From contig JABHIC010000423.1 of the NCBI GenBank assembly GCA_018671205.1, forward strand, positions 1 through 10,532: DNA of 10,532 nt, in the 5' to 3' direction. Made by a program: the position numbers and the translations under genes. The stretch comes from Gammaproteobacteria bacterium. GTDB taxonomy: Bacteria; Pseudomonadota; Gammaproteobacteria; GCF-002020875. Below, piece by piece: positions 1 to 8,229 of the stretch. The notes below the pieces were generated by a model. The model was not told where the DNA came from. It saw only the letters and a list, made by a program, of their open reading frames with translations, and ran no database searches. Position 1 is the first letter of the stretch. Every line of letters starts with the position of its first letter.

Positions 1-442
1 CGACCATAGAGAAACGGCGCACGGTCATGTTCTCGCCCAGTTTGGCAATCAACTCCTGACGTCGCAGCTCAACAGTGGCTGAACCACCCACCAGAGTCAT
101 TGCGGAGAGTGTCTCCACATCGGCAGGCGTGTTCACCAGGGCTGTTGCCGCCACCTGATCGGCAAACTCAACAAACTCATCCCCCTTGGCAACAAAATCG
201 GTCTCACAGTTAACCTCAACCATCACCCCACGAGAACCCTCTTCACTCACGCTGATGGCAACCACACCCTCGGCTGCAACGCGAGAGGCTTTTTTATCGG
301 CCTTGGCAAGACCCGACTTTCTCAGATTCTCAATGGCGATATCAATATCACCATCGGTCTCAACCAGTGCCCGCTTGCACTCCATCATTCCTGCGCCAGT
401 TCTCTCACGCAGCTCTTTTACCTGACTCGCAGTAATTGCCAT
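1..442 (-). CDS. tsf: Elongation factor Ts (N-terminal part; runs off the window)
   Basis: EF-Ts is the cytoplasmic guanine-nucleotide exchange factor that recharges EF-Tu from GDP to GTP during translation. The first 147 residues are visible, out of roughly 290 in the family, and the 3' end lies left of base 1. The N-terminal UBA-like domain carries the signature [13 protein letters not shown] at residues 14-26. The core-domain signature [12 protein letters not shown] follows at 79-90; its D82-F83 correspond to the Asp80-Phe81 pair of E. coli EF-Ts that disturbs the EF-Tu Mg2+ site. [10 protein letters not shown] near residue 138 is also typical. The ATG at 442-440 is fixed by the conserved start [11 protein letters not shown] and by AAGGAG at 452-457. 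It follows rpsB after only 15 bases, so the two genes share a transcript, as in most bacteria. Confidence 0.97.
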   Translation of the reverse strand, partial: MAITASQVKELRERTGAGMMECKRALVETDGDIDIAIENLRKSGLAKADKKASRVAAEGVVAISVSEEGSRGVMVEVNCETDFVAKGDEFVEFADQVAATALVNTPADVETLSAMTLVGGSATVELRRQELIAKLGENMTVRRFSMV

Positions 443-451
443 CTCTACATT

Positions 452-457
452 CTCCTT
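452..457 (-). promoter_or_regulatory. tsf ribosome binding site
   Basis: AAGGAG (minus strand), nine bases before the tsf ATG, lies in the 15-base gap after the rpsB stop. It supports the chosen start and independent initiation on the shared mRNA. Confidence 0.8.
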
Positions 458-1189
458 TTATTCTGACTCAGCCACAACTTCAGCAGGCGCTTCTACTGGC
501 GCAACGGAAGAGGCTGCCTTAGCATCCAGAACCGCATCCGCAGCCGCTCGCACATAGAGCTGAATCGCACGAATGGCATCATCATTTCCGGGAATCACAT
601 AATCCACCACCTCAGGATTATTATTGGTATCCACGACACCAATCACGGGAATCCCCAGCTTCCTTGCCTCATTAATTGCAATCCCCTCGTGACCGGTATC
701 AATCACCATGATTGCAGAGGGGAGTCCTCCCATATCCTGGATACCACCAAGCGTACGCTCCAGCTTCTCCAGCTCACGGGTCATCATCAGCCCCTCTTTT
801 TTAGTCAGACGCTCAATACGACCATCCTCTTTCATTGCCTGAATCTCTTTCAGGCGACGAATGGACTGCTTGACGGTTTTAAAGTTGGTCAACATCCCGC
901 CTAACCAACGGTGGTTGACATAGGGCATCTTTGCACGCTCGGCCTCCTCACGTACGGTCTTCTGTGCAGCACGCTTAGTGCCGACAAAAAGGACTTTGCC
1001 ATTTTTAGCCGCCACACCACCAATAAAATTCATCGCATCCTGAAACAGCGGCAGGCTCTTTTCAAGATTAATAATATGGATCTTGTTACGATCCCCAAAG
1101 ATATAGGGGGCCATCTTGGGATCCCAGAAACGGGTCTGGTGGCCGAAATGGACACCAGCTTCCAACATTTGACGCATGGAAACAGACAT
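458..1189 (-). CDS. rpsB: 30S ribosomal protein S2
   Basis: S2 is a small-subunit protein that assembles late, on the solvent side of the 30S particle, and is needed for bS1 binding. The 243-residue product is close to the 241 of E. coli S2. It starts [19 protein letters not shown] and contains the family signatures RFWDPKM (20-26), [11 protein letters not shown] (66-76), [14 protein letters not shown] (92-105) and the DTNNNP motif near residue 190. The tail is Ala/Glu-rich and acidic. The reading frame stays open 42 codons further upstream, to 1315, but those codons overlap the promoter and leader and resemble no S2 N-terminus. The ATG at 1189 is preceded by GGAGA at 1195-1199, so that start is chosen. 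It is the first gene of the rpsB-tsf operon. Confidence 0.98.
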   Translation of the reverse strand: MSVSMRQMLEAGVHFGHQTRFWDPKMAPYIFGDRNKIHIINLEKSLPLFQDAMNFIGGVAAKNGKVLFVGTKRAAQKTVREEAERAKMPYVNHRWLGGMLTNFKTVKQSIRRLKEIQAMKEDGRIERLTKKEGLMMTRELEKLERTLGGIQDMGGLPSAIMVIDTGHEGIAINEARKLGIPVIGVVDTNNNPEVVDYVIPGNDDAIRAIQLYVRAAADAVLDAKAASSVAPVEAPAEVVAESE

Positions 1190-1295
1190 AATTTTCTCCA
1201 ATTTTGGGTTTTGCCTCCGTATACCCCACAGCCCCAATCCTCTTTTACGAGGACACCCGAGTTTGTGGTGATAGCATACGTGTGAATTAAAATGC
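1190..1295 (-). promoter_or_regulatory. rpsB 5' leader, possible S2 autoregulatory RNA structure
   Basis: About 106 bases separate the inferred start of transcription (near 1295) from the rpsB ATG. In the RNA, CCACA (from 1268-1264) can pair with UGUGG (from 1230-1226). Inside that, UCCUC (1253-1249) pairs with GAGGA (1242-1238) around the loop GUAAAA. Gammaproteobacterial rpsB operons are known to be repressed by S2 through a structured leader, so the same role is inferred here. I have not matched this leader to a covariance model. Confidence 0.45.
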
Positions 1296-1301
1296 GCGCG
1301 A

Positions 1302-1330
1302 AGTATACTACGCACTTTAATTTCTTACAA
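1302..1330 (-). promoter_or_regulatory. Sigma-70 promoter of rpsB-tsf
   Basis: On the minus strand, -35 TTGTAA (1330-1325), a 17-base spacer and -10 TATACT (1307-1302) are followed by the GC-rich discriminator TCGCGCGC. Such a discriminator is typical of stringently controlled translation-gene promoters. Confidence 0.75.
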
Positions 1331-1356
1331 ACCCCAATATTCTCTCTAAGACATCC

Positions 1357-2130
1357 ATGACTATTTCCATCAAAACCACCAAAGAGATCGACAAAATGCG
1401 CCTCGCTGGCAAACTCGCCGCTGAGGTGCTGGAGATGATTGAGCCCTATGTGACCATAGGCATCACCACCGATGAGCTGGATCAGATCTGTCATGACTAT
1501 ATTGTCCATACCCAGCAGGCCATCCCGGCCCCTCTCAACTACCACGGTTTTCCAAAATCAATCTGCACCTCGGTCAACCATGTCATTTGTCACGGGATAC
1601 CCGGCCAGAAAAAGCTAAAAAACGGGGATATTATCAATATTGACATCACCGTCATTAAGGATGGATACCATGGCGACACCAGCAAAATGTTTGCCCTTGG
1701 CAAACCCTCAATTCGGGCCCAGCGTCTGATAGAGATTTCCAGAGAGTGTCTGCTCAAAGGGATTGAGTGCGTCAAACCGGGAGCCGCTCTGGGAGAAATC
1801 GGTCATGCCATTGAACGGCATGCCTCAGCCCACCACTTTTCCGTGGTACATGAGTACTGTGGACACGGAATTGGCCGAGCCTTCCATGAAGAGCCGCAGG
1901 TACTTCACTATGCTGACAAAGTGAGCAGCCCTATTCTGGAGGCAGGCATGACCTTTACCATTGAGCCGATGATTAATGTTGGTAAACGTCACTGCAAGCT
2001 CAATCAGAAAGATGGCTGGACCGTCACCACCAAAGACCGCAGTCTCTCATCACAGTGGGAGCACACCCTGCTGGTGACAGAAGAGGGGGTTGAGGTACTG
2101 ACCCGCAGGGGGGAAGAGGATGATCTCTGA
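1357..2130 (+). CDS. map: Type I methionine aminopeptidase
   Basis: This cytoplasmic M24-family metallopeptidase removes the initiator Met from nascent proteins whose second residue is small. The 257-residue protein lacks an N-terminal extension, as expected for bacterial type Ia enzymes. The dinuclear metal ligands are in place: D96 (in NIDIT), D107 (in YHGDTS), H170 (in CGHGIGRAFHEEP), E203 (in FTIEPM) and E235 (in QWEHTLLVT). The catalytic histidines H79 and H177 are also present. The ATG at 1357 gives the usual N-terminus TISIKTTKEIDKMR. No good Shine-Dalgarno sequence is visible in front of it. The gene diverges from rpsB, the usual gammaproteobacterial arrangement, and its last 11 bases overlap glnD. 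Confidence 0.97.
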   Translation: MTISIKTTKEIDKMRLAGKLAAEVLEMIEPYVTIGITTDELDQICHDYIVHTQQAIPAPLNYHGFPKSICTSVNHVICHGIPGQKKLKNGDIINIDITVIKDGYHGDTSKMFALGKPSIRAQRLIEISRECLLKGIECVKPGAALGEIGHAIERHASAHHFSVVHEYCGHGIGRAFHEEPQVLHYADKVSSPILEAGMTFTIEPMINVGKRHCKLNQKDGWTVTTKDRSLSSQWEHTLLVTEEGVEVLTRRGEEDDL

Positions 2131-4741
2131 TCAACTGACTCAGGCAGCGACTCAACAGCCCGTCGCTGCGCGTGCTATCAAAGAGATTCTGCAACAGGGA
2201 CAACAGCAGATCAGCGATGAGTTTCATGCCGGGACCTCTGCCCGCACGCTCATTCGAAAACGGAGTGACTGGATCGACCAGCTGCTCAGGGCACTCTGGG
2301 AAAACCCCGCCCTCCATGCTGCCAATGCCACACTGGTGGCGGTTGGAGGCTATGGGCGAAGGGAACTTCACCCCTATTCAGACATTGACCTACTGATCCT
2401 GATTCAACAAGAGGATCCCACCTGTAGTGATGCCATTACGGCCTTTGTCACCCTGCTGTGGGATCTGGGGCTACAGATTGGACACAGCGTACGTACGGTG
2501 GAGGGCTGTCTGGAGGAGGGGAACGCCGACATTACGGTGGCCACCAATCTACTGGAGGCTCGGCTACTGGCGGGCTCTCCTGTCCATTTTGAGCAACTCC
2601 AACAGCAGCTCTCCAGTGATGCTTTCTGGCCCAGCGGCCCATTTTTTGTTGCCAAGTGCCGCGAACAGCAGACTCGACTGGAGAAGTACAACGATACCGC
2701 CTATAACCTCGAACCCAACATCAAGGAGGGGCCAGGTGGTCTGCGGGATATCCAGAACATACTCTGGGTCACACGGCGACATTTTGGCTCCAGTAACCCC
2801 CGTGAGCTGGCGGAGCGCCACTTTCTCACCGAGGCAGAGTGTGGTGACTTGGAAGCGGGACAGGAGCGGCTCTGGGAGGTTCGCTTTGCTCTCCATCTCA
2901 TTGCCGGACGTGCCGAGGAGCGTCTGCTATTTGATCTCCAGCCAGAGTTGGCGAGACACTTTGGTCACCTCGATAGCGACAACAATCGTGGTGTAGAGTC
3001 CTTTATGCACAGCTATTTCAGAATCATACGGGAGCTATCCCTCCTCAATGAGATGCTGTTACAGCTCTTTGAGGAGCAACTCCTAACCCCTTATGAAGAG
3101 CGTAAACCGAGCGCAATAGATCAACACTTCGGGACACAGGGGGGCTACCTGACGCTACTACAAAGAGAGTGCCTGCAACAGCAACCCGAACTGGCACTCT
3201 CCCTGTTTCTGGTACTGCGTGACCACCCTGAACTAAAAGGGGTCACTGCCGAGGCGATTCGACAGATTCGTGCGGCGCGCTACTCCATCAATGCCGACTT
3301 TCGTGAAAACAGAGAGAACCAGCAACGCTTTCTCCAGCTCTTTTACCATCCACTCGGGCTCACCCATCTACTGCGGCGGATGAACCGCTATGGCGTACTG
3401 GGTGCCTATCTGCCCGAGTTCGAGAAGATTATTGGACTGATGCAACACGATCTGTTTCATGCCTATACAGTGGATGAACATACCCTGTTTGTGGTTCGCA
3501 ACCTGAGACGCCTCACCGTACCTGAATTTCACCACGAATCCCCCCAACTGAGCCAGCTGATCCTCCAGCTTGACCACACGGGCCCCCTCTACCTTGCTGC
3601 CCTATTCCATGATATCGCCAAAGGACGGGGGGGTAACCACTCAAAACTGGGGGTCAGCGTGGTGCATGATTTTTGTATACAACACCAAATCGCCCCAGAA
3701 GAGAGAGAGGAGATCGCCTGGCTGGTGGAACATCACCTCGATATGTCCTCCTTTGCACAGCGCCGCGACATTGATGACCCGGAAGAGGTCCACATTTTTG
3801 CCCAACTGGTGGAGACTCAACGTCGCCTGGAGATGCTCTATCTACTCACCGTGGCCGACATCCGTGCCACCAACCGAACCCTCTGGAACCACTTCAAGGA
3901 TACCCTGCTAAAGCGGCTCTTCAGTCTCACAACGGAGGCACTGAAACGGCTGCATCAGCCTGAGCTCAGCGCAGAGCGGGCCACAGAGAATCGCCAACAG
4001 GCGCTGGATCTGCTGCGAGGCCAGCGCTTTGAAGAGTCACAGATTACACCCTTCTGGAGCAGTCTGGAGATAGAATATTTCCAGAAACATGATGCCGAAG
4101 AGATCTATTGGCACACCTCAGCCATCCTCTCCAACGAACAGCGCCCAGTGATCGAAATTCACCCACAGAGCCACCACGGTGGCAGTGAGATCCTTATCTA
4201 CAGCGGTGACCAGCGCTTCCTCTTCTCCACGCTGATTCATACCCTGGAGTCACTGGGGCTCGACATCCATGCCGCCCGGATCAACACTACCCTCGACAGC
4301 CATGCACTCGATATCTTTACCGTACTGACCCGCAGTGGTAAAACGCTTCAGGATCCTGAACTTCTCCAAAAAATCCGTCAACGGCTCCAGCAGGAGATTG
4401 ACCACCCCACCTTACTGGATCAACCGGTCACCTTCAGGAGGTCTCGCCACCAGAAACATTTTCATGAGGCGAGTAAGGTACTATTCCGTCAGGATGAGCG
4501 GAAACAGCAGACCCTGCTGGAGGTGGATGCCACCAACCGCTCTGGACTGCTCTCTTCCATCTGCAGAGTATTGATGGAGTGTGACATCCGCGTTCAGGGC
4601 GCAAAGATTGCCACCCTCGGCGAGTGGGTAGAGGATCTTTTCTGGGTCACCTATCAGGACAACACCCCGTTAGAAGATCCAGAAGAGATCCGTGCGATCA
4701 CTCAGCGGATCAAATCTGTGCTGGATCCGGCAACCTCATAA
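2120..4741 (+). CDS. glnD: Bifunctional [protein-PII] uridylyltransferase / uridylyl-removing enzyme
   Basis: GlnD senses glutamine. When nitrogen is scarce it uridylylates PII (GlnB/GlnK) with UTP, and when glutamine is high it removes UMP, setting GlnE, NtrB and AmtB activity. The 873 residues are a normal full length. The nucleotidyltransferase domain has GGYGRREL at 76-83 and the catalytic acidic pair D88/D90 in SDIDLL. The linker signature EGPGGLRDIQ is at 203-212. The HD hydrolase domain carries H497-D498 in LFHDIAKGRGG and a further H-H pair at 538-539. Two C-terminal ACT domains, about 688-760 and 798-868, should bind glutamine. The ATG at 2120 sits behind the purine-rich GGGGGGAAGAGG inside the end of map, implying translational coupling. 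Confidence 0.97.
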   Translation: MISDQLTQAATQQPVAARAIKEILQQGQQQISDEFHAGTSARTLIRKRSDWIDQLLRALWENPALHAANATLVAVGGYGRRELHPYSDIDLLILIQQEDPTCSDAITAFVTLLWDLGLQIGHSVRTVEGCLEEGNADITVATNLLEARLLAGSPVHFEQLQQQLSSDAFWPSGPFFVAKCREQQTRLEKYNDTAYNLEPNIKEGPGGLRDIQNILWVTRRHFGSSNPRELAERHFLTEAECGDLEAGQERLWEVRFALHLIAGRAEERLLFDLQPELARHFGHLDSDNNRGVESFMHSYFRIIRELSLLNEMLLQLFEEQLLTPYEERKPSAIDQHFGTQGGYLTLLQRECLQQQPELALSLFLVLRDHPELKGVTAEAIRQIRAARYSINADFRENRENQQRFLQLFYHPLGLTHLLRRMNRYGVLGAYLPEFEKIIGLMQHDLFHAYTVDEHTLFVVRNLRRLTVPEFHHESPQLSQLILQLDHTGPLYLAALFHDIAKGRGGNHSKLGVSVVHDFCIQHQIAPEEREEIAWLVEHHLDMSSFAQRRDIDDPEEVHIFAQLVETQRRLEMLYLLTVADIRATNRTLWNHFKDTLLKRLFSLTTEALKRLHQPELSAERATENRQQALDLLRGQRFEESQITPFWSSLEIEYFQKHDAEEIYWHTSAILSNEQRPVIEIHPQSHHGGSEILIYSGDQRFLFSTLIHTLESLGLDIHAARINTTLDSHALDIFTVLTRSGKTLQDPELLQKIRQRLQQEIDHPTLLDQPVTFRRSRHQKHFHEASKVLFRQDERKQQTLLEVDATNRSGLLSSICRVLMECDIRVQGAKIATLGEWVEDLFWVTYQDNTPLEDPEEIRAITQRIKSVLDPATS

Positions 4742-4769
4742 AATGAAATGCTGCTAGAGATACCATAAT

Positions 4770-6011
4770 TCATCCAAAGATAAACTCCCCACTGCCCAAC
4801 CGTTTTTTGATCTCACCCATCACCCGCTCTTCATCGGCCTCATCCCCGGCCACAAACGTCACCGAGAAGCGGACAAAGTTCCCCGCATCATCCCAGGGCA
4901 CGGTGGAGATCATCTTCTCTTTGATCAGGTATTGAGAGAAGGCCTCTCCGCTATCAAACGTGGCCCCACCTTTTGTTGCCGTGGGAGCCTTTACATAGAG
5001 GTAGAAGGTTGCTTTCGGCTTCTTCACCTCAAAACCGGCACTCTGTAATGCATCCACCAGCAGATCATGTCTACGGGAGTACTTGGCACTGGTTTTCTCA
5101 GTGATCTCCGGGTGGTTCAGACAATAGACTCCCGCATGCTGAATAGCCGCAAACTGACCAGAGTCATTATTATCCTTGATCGTCGCAAAGGCCTTTACCA
5201 GCAACTCGTTTCCGGCAACAAAGGCAAGACGCCAACCGGTCATATTGTAGGCCTTGGAGAGTGACTGAATCGCAATCCCCACCTCTTTTGCACCCTCTAC
5301 AGCAAGAAAGGAGAGTGGTTTCTCTCCATCAAACATCAACGCAGCATAAGCCTCATCCGAGACAACGATGACCCCATTCTCTTTGGCAAACGCAATCACC
5401 TTTTTATAGAACGCCTCGGTCGCTACGGCACCGGTGGGGTTATTGGGGTAGTTGAGACAGAGCAGTTTGGCCCGACGCTTCTGATCCTCTGTTAACGCAT
5501 CCAGATCCGGAAGAAAATCGTTTTCCTCCAGCAGTGGGAGATTGACCACCTCGCCACCGATCGCCGCAGTGGTTGAACCCAGCAGCGGATAACCCGGTGT
5601 AGTCATAATCGTGATATCCCCCGGATTGATGAACGCCATCGGTAGCAGTGCCAACACCGGTTTACTGCCAATACCGTGGTTGATCTCACTGTTCGGGTTG
5701 AGACCACTCACCCCGAAAACCTGCTCCATATACCCCGCTGCCGCTGCCTTGAAGGCATCTATACCATTGTCGGTATAACCACGATTCTCCCAGTTTTTGG
5801 CCTCACGATAGAGCACCTCAACCACCTCGGGTTCGGCCATCCAGTCTGGCTCCCCGACCCCCATATCGATCATCTCCTCATCCGGGTTGGCCTCCATCGC
5901 TGCCCGCTTGGCTCGCTTGATCTTTTCAAACTTATAGATATTGGTATCTTTACCAAACTGCTCCCCACCAATACGCTCCGCAAACAGCCCCTGGATATAG
6001 CTTTCCATCAT
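4770..6011 (-). CDS. PLP-dependent class I/II aminotransferase, LL-diaminopimelate aminotransferase-like
   Basis: This is a fold-type I aminotransferase of 413 residues. Visible family motifs are GVGEPD near 52-57, the NNPTG loop at 190-194, D219 and Y222 (SDEAY) that contact PLP, the Schiff-base lysine K253 in SLSKAYNMTGWR, and the substrate-carboxylate arginine R381 in VRFSVTF. The N-terminal stretch IGGEQFGKDTNIYKFEKIKR and overall length resemble the branch annotated as LL-diaminopimelate aminotransferase, which makes LL-diaminopimelate from tetrahydrodipicolinate in one step for lysine and peptidoglycan. That substrate is inferred from remembered similarity; an alanine- or aspartate-type transaminase is possible. 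Two adjacent ATGs (6011 and 6008) follow AAAGGTGA at 6015-6022. A TTG one codon further out is less likely. It converges on glnD, leaving a 28-base gap with no clear terminator. Confidence 0.8.
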   Translation of the reverse strand: MMESYIQGLFAERIGGEQFGKDTNIYKFEKIKRAKRAAMEANPDEEMIDMGVGEPDWMAEPEVVEVLYREAKNWENRGYTDNGIDAFKAAAAGYMEQVFGVSGLNPNSEINHGIGSKPVLALLPMAFINPGDITIMTTPGYPLLGSTTAAIGGEVVNLPLLEENDFLPDLDALTEDQKRRAKLLCLNYPNNPTGAVATEAFYKKVIAFAKENGVIVVSDEAYAALMFDGEKPLSFLAVEGAKEVGIAIQSLSKAYNMTGWRLAFVAGNELLVKAFATIKDNNDSGQFAAIQHAGVYCLNHPEITEKTSAKYSRRHDLLVDALQSAGFEVKKPKATFYLYVKAPTATKGGATFDSGEAFSQYLIKEKMISTVPWDDAGNFVRFSVTFVAGDEADEERVMGEIKKRLGSGEFIFG

Positions 6012-6145
6012 CAATCACCTTTTTAAATTGAGAAATTATGAATAGTAGAAAAAATATGGGTGCAAATTATCCTCGGATCTTTGCAGAAGTCCAGAGGCTT
6101 ATCCAGCGGAGGAGAAAAGAGAGCAGGTGCAGGTGGTGAATCGGC

Positions 6146-8125
6146 CTATTTCAGGTACCGCTTAAGCATCCGCTTTAACGCTGGCTTATCAATTGGCTTG
6201 GCCATGAAGCCATCACAGCCCGCCTGATTAAAGATATCCCGATGCTTCTGCATAACATTCGCAGTCAACGCAATAATAGGGATGGGGTTTCCACTCACCC
6301 TGATCGCCTCGGTGGCCTCTATACCATCCATTACCGGCATCTGCATATCCATCAGGATGAGATCGAAACTCTGTTTATCGAGCTGTTCAAGCGCATCACG
6401 ACCATTATTTGCGGTAGTCACCGTGAGCCCCATCCCCTCCAGAATACGGCACTCCAGTAGCTGTAATTCCGGGGTATCCTCAACAACCAACACGTGACCA
6501 CTTAGGTTTTCATTCAGTACGGATGAACCGGCACGCTCTCCCGTAGCGTGGGTTACCGGCAGGTTAGTGGGGCGATAAGGGAGTGACAGGGTAAAAATGG
6601 ACCCTACCCCTTCTCTACTGGAGACAGTGATATTCCCCCCCATCAAATCAGCCAAATTCTCAGCGATAAAGAGGCCCAATCCACTCCCTCCAAAGCGCCG
6701 GGAGATGGTTCCGTCTGACTGCTCAAAACGGCTAAAGATATGCTTCATCCCCTCTGCTGACATACCGATACCGGTATCCTCAACTCTGAAGAGCAGCTCT
6801 CTCTGGACAACCTGGCTGGTTAGCGTAACCTGCCCCTGTTCAGTAAACTTGATCGCATTCCCAATCAGGTTGATCAGTATCTGTCCAACACGTTGACCAT
6901 CACCGTGCAGTAGCATGGTCTCCCGGTTTTTTTGATCCATCAGGAGGCCGATCCCTGCATCCTGGGCATGGGGCAAGAGCATCTGTTTCAGCTCATCCAG
7001 CAGCATGGAGAGGTCATAGGGGACCTCATCAATGGTAAATTTACCTGACTCGATTTTGGACATATCCAGAATATCATTGACCAGAGCCAGTTGATTGCGA
7101 CCGGCTACTCCAACGGCATGGATCAGCTGTTGATTATCTCCACCCTCTATCTTTTCCGCCAACAGCTCACTATTGCCAATAATGGCAGTTAATGGCGTAC
7201 GTAACTCATGGCTCATCGTGGCGAGGAAGTTATCTTTCGCCCGGTTCGCCAACTCAAGTTTTCGTAACTGTAAATTCAGATCATCCTGCTGTTGGATAAC
7301 CTTCGATCTCATCTGGTTGAAGATCCTTGCAGGCTCGGAAAACTCCCCACTTAGGTGACCGAGGTCATGCTGATAGTTGTCATCGGTTACTGACTTCATA
7401 CCCTCCGTAATCCGCACCAATGGTGCGGCAACGAAACGCCGAACCAGAGCAATAATGGCAAAAAAGGCGATAATTACACCTCCTGCGTGGAGCAGGAGGC
7501 TATGTACAAGCTGTTCGTTTGCCTGCTGCTGCAGGGGGGCAGCCGGAAGCTTGATACTGAGAATGCCGCGCAGCTCTCCTACCTGATAATCAAAGGCAGT
7601 TCTGTACAGTTTACGAATGGTTTCAGGGGCATCTTCCCGTTTTCCATGACACTTCAGACAGTACGCCTCAACCCAGATCGGTCTCGCATAAAGATAATAG
7701 GGCACCCCGACCTCATTGGTAAACGGTCTGAAAAGCAGTGGCTCTTCGGGATTTTTTTCAAAGTGAACAATGGCCTCTGTTTCAACAGCATCTGCCTTCT
7801 GCAGCCTGTTACGTGGCTTGGTTGATACATTATTGAAGCTTAATCCGGATTGACTCCACTCCAGAAAGTCCCTGGATATACGGTTCATTGCATGGGCGGG
7901 GAGAAAGCCTACCGTACTTTCTGTCAGTTCGATTCCGCTATCGATAAACTGATGGTGGTAGATACGGCGCATCGACATCAATACGCCACGGATCTCCTCA
8001 GCCTGCTGCTGAAGCCCCTCTAGCCCCGTGCGAATCGTGTTGCGGTAGGTTGAATACTCCAGAGCCACAAATGCAACAACCAGTATTGCACCAATTGAGG
8101 TGATAAGTCTTGCCTGAAAGGTCAC
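6146..8125 (-). CDS. Heme-c-binding (DUF3365/Tll0287-like) membrane hybrid sensor histidine kinase
   Basis: This 659-residue inner-membrane hybrid kinase has a transmembrane helix at about 8-22. A periplasmic sensor region follows, ending in C156-L-K-C159-H160, a c-type heme CxxCH motif in the setting seen in DUF3365 (Tll0287-like) sensors. A second helix lies at about 208-228, followed by a HAMP-like linker to about 290. The HisKA domain has the phospho-accepting H306 in MSHELRTPL. The ATPase domain has N419/N423, DTGIG at 450-454 and GGSGLGL at 479-485. A C-terminal receiver domain has D550, phospho-acceptor D593 in LMDMQMP, T621 and K643. No separate response regulator or output domain is nearby, so the phosphorelay partner is elsewhere. 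A redox or diatomic-gas signal is inferred. The start is GTG at 8125, with GAGGAA just upstream. Confidence 0.92.
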   Translation of the reverse strand: MTFQARLITSIGAILVVAFVALEYSTYRNTIRTGLEGLQQQAEEIRGVLMSMRRIYHHQFIDSGIELTESTVGFLPAHAMNRISRDFLEWSQSGLSFNNVSTKPRNRLQKADAVETEAIVHFEKNPEEPLLFRPFTNEVGVPYYLYARPIWVEAYCLKCHGKREDAPETIRKLYRTAFDYQVGELRGILSIKLPAAPLQQQANEQLVHSLLLHAGGVIIAFFAIIALVRRFVAAPLVRITEGMKSVTDDNYQHDLGHLSGEFSEPARIFNQMRSKVIQQQDDLNLQLRKLELANRAKDNFLATMSHELRTPLTAIIGNSELLAEKIEGGDNQQLIHAVGVAGRNQLALVNDILDMSKIESGKFTIDEVPYDLSMLLDELKQMLLPHAQDAGIGLLMDQKNRETMLLHGDGQRVGQILINLIGNAIKFTEQGQVTLTSQVVQRELLFRVEDTGIGMSAEGMKHIFSRFEQSDGTISRRFGGSGLGLFIAENLADLMGGNITVSSREGVGSIFTLSLPYRPTNLPVTHATGERAGSSVLNENLSGHVLVVEDTPELQLLECRILEGMGLTVTTANNGRDALEQLDKQSFDLILMDMQMPVMDGIEATEAIRVSGNPIPIIALTANVMQKHRDIFNQAGCDGFMAKPIDKPALKRMLKRYLK

Positions 8126-8147
8126 GATTCCTCTACCTTGATCCAGT

Positions 8148-8168
8148 AATAAAAATCCATCTCATGGA
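8148..8168 (-). terminator. Weak terminator-like hairpin upstream of the kinase
   Basis: On the minus strand, TCCAT, a GAG loop and ATGGA are followed by TTTTTATTA. The stem is only 5 bp. It could end transcripts of the 131-residue gene upstream, or it could sit in the kinase leader, because a perfect -10 box lies just before it. Confidence 0.3.
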
Positions 8169-8175
8169 GTCTGCA

Positions 8176-8181
8176 ATTATA
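8176..8181 (-). promoter_or_regulatory. Possible -10 element for the sensor kinase
   Basis: A perfect TATAAT on the minus strand lies in an A+T-rich gap about 50 bases before the GTG start. No convincing -35 exists at 16-18 bases (CTGTTT at 17), so activation or a weak promoter is possible. Confidence 0.35.
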
Positions 8182-8229
8182 TTGTCTATTTTATAACAAA
8201 ACAGAGACTGTCTGAAGAGACTTCCTGAA

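Noticed and set aside
911..1285. Long plus-strand frames across rpsB and other antisense frames within glnD, the aminotransferase and the kinase
   Set aside because: They mirror conserved genes on the other strand or in another frame and carry no domains of their own.
1190..1315. N-terminal extension of rpsB to an upstream ATG at 1315
   Set aside because: It overlaps the promoter and leader, resembles no S2 N-terminus, and a good ribosome site precedes the ATG at 1189.
6012..6014. TTG start for the aminotransferase
   Set aside because: Two ATG codons directly follow at better spacing from AAAGGTGA.
6035..6065. Promoter for the aminotransferase: TTGCAC and CATAAT on the minus strand
   Set aside because: The spacer is 19 bases and the alternatives at 17 have a poor -10, so support is too weak to list.
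8191..8220. CAGA/TCTG hairpin followed by TTTT as terminator of the 131-residue gene
   Set aside because: The stem is only four base pairs and the T-run is short.
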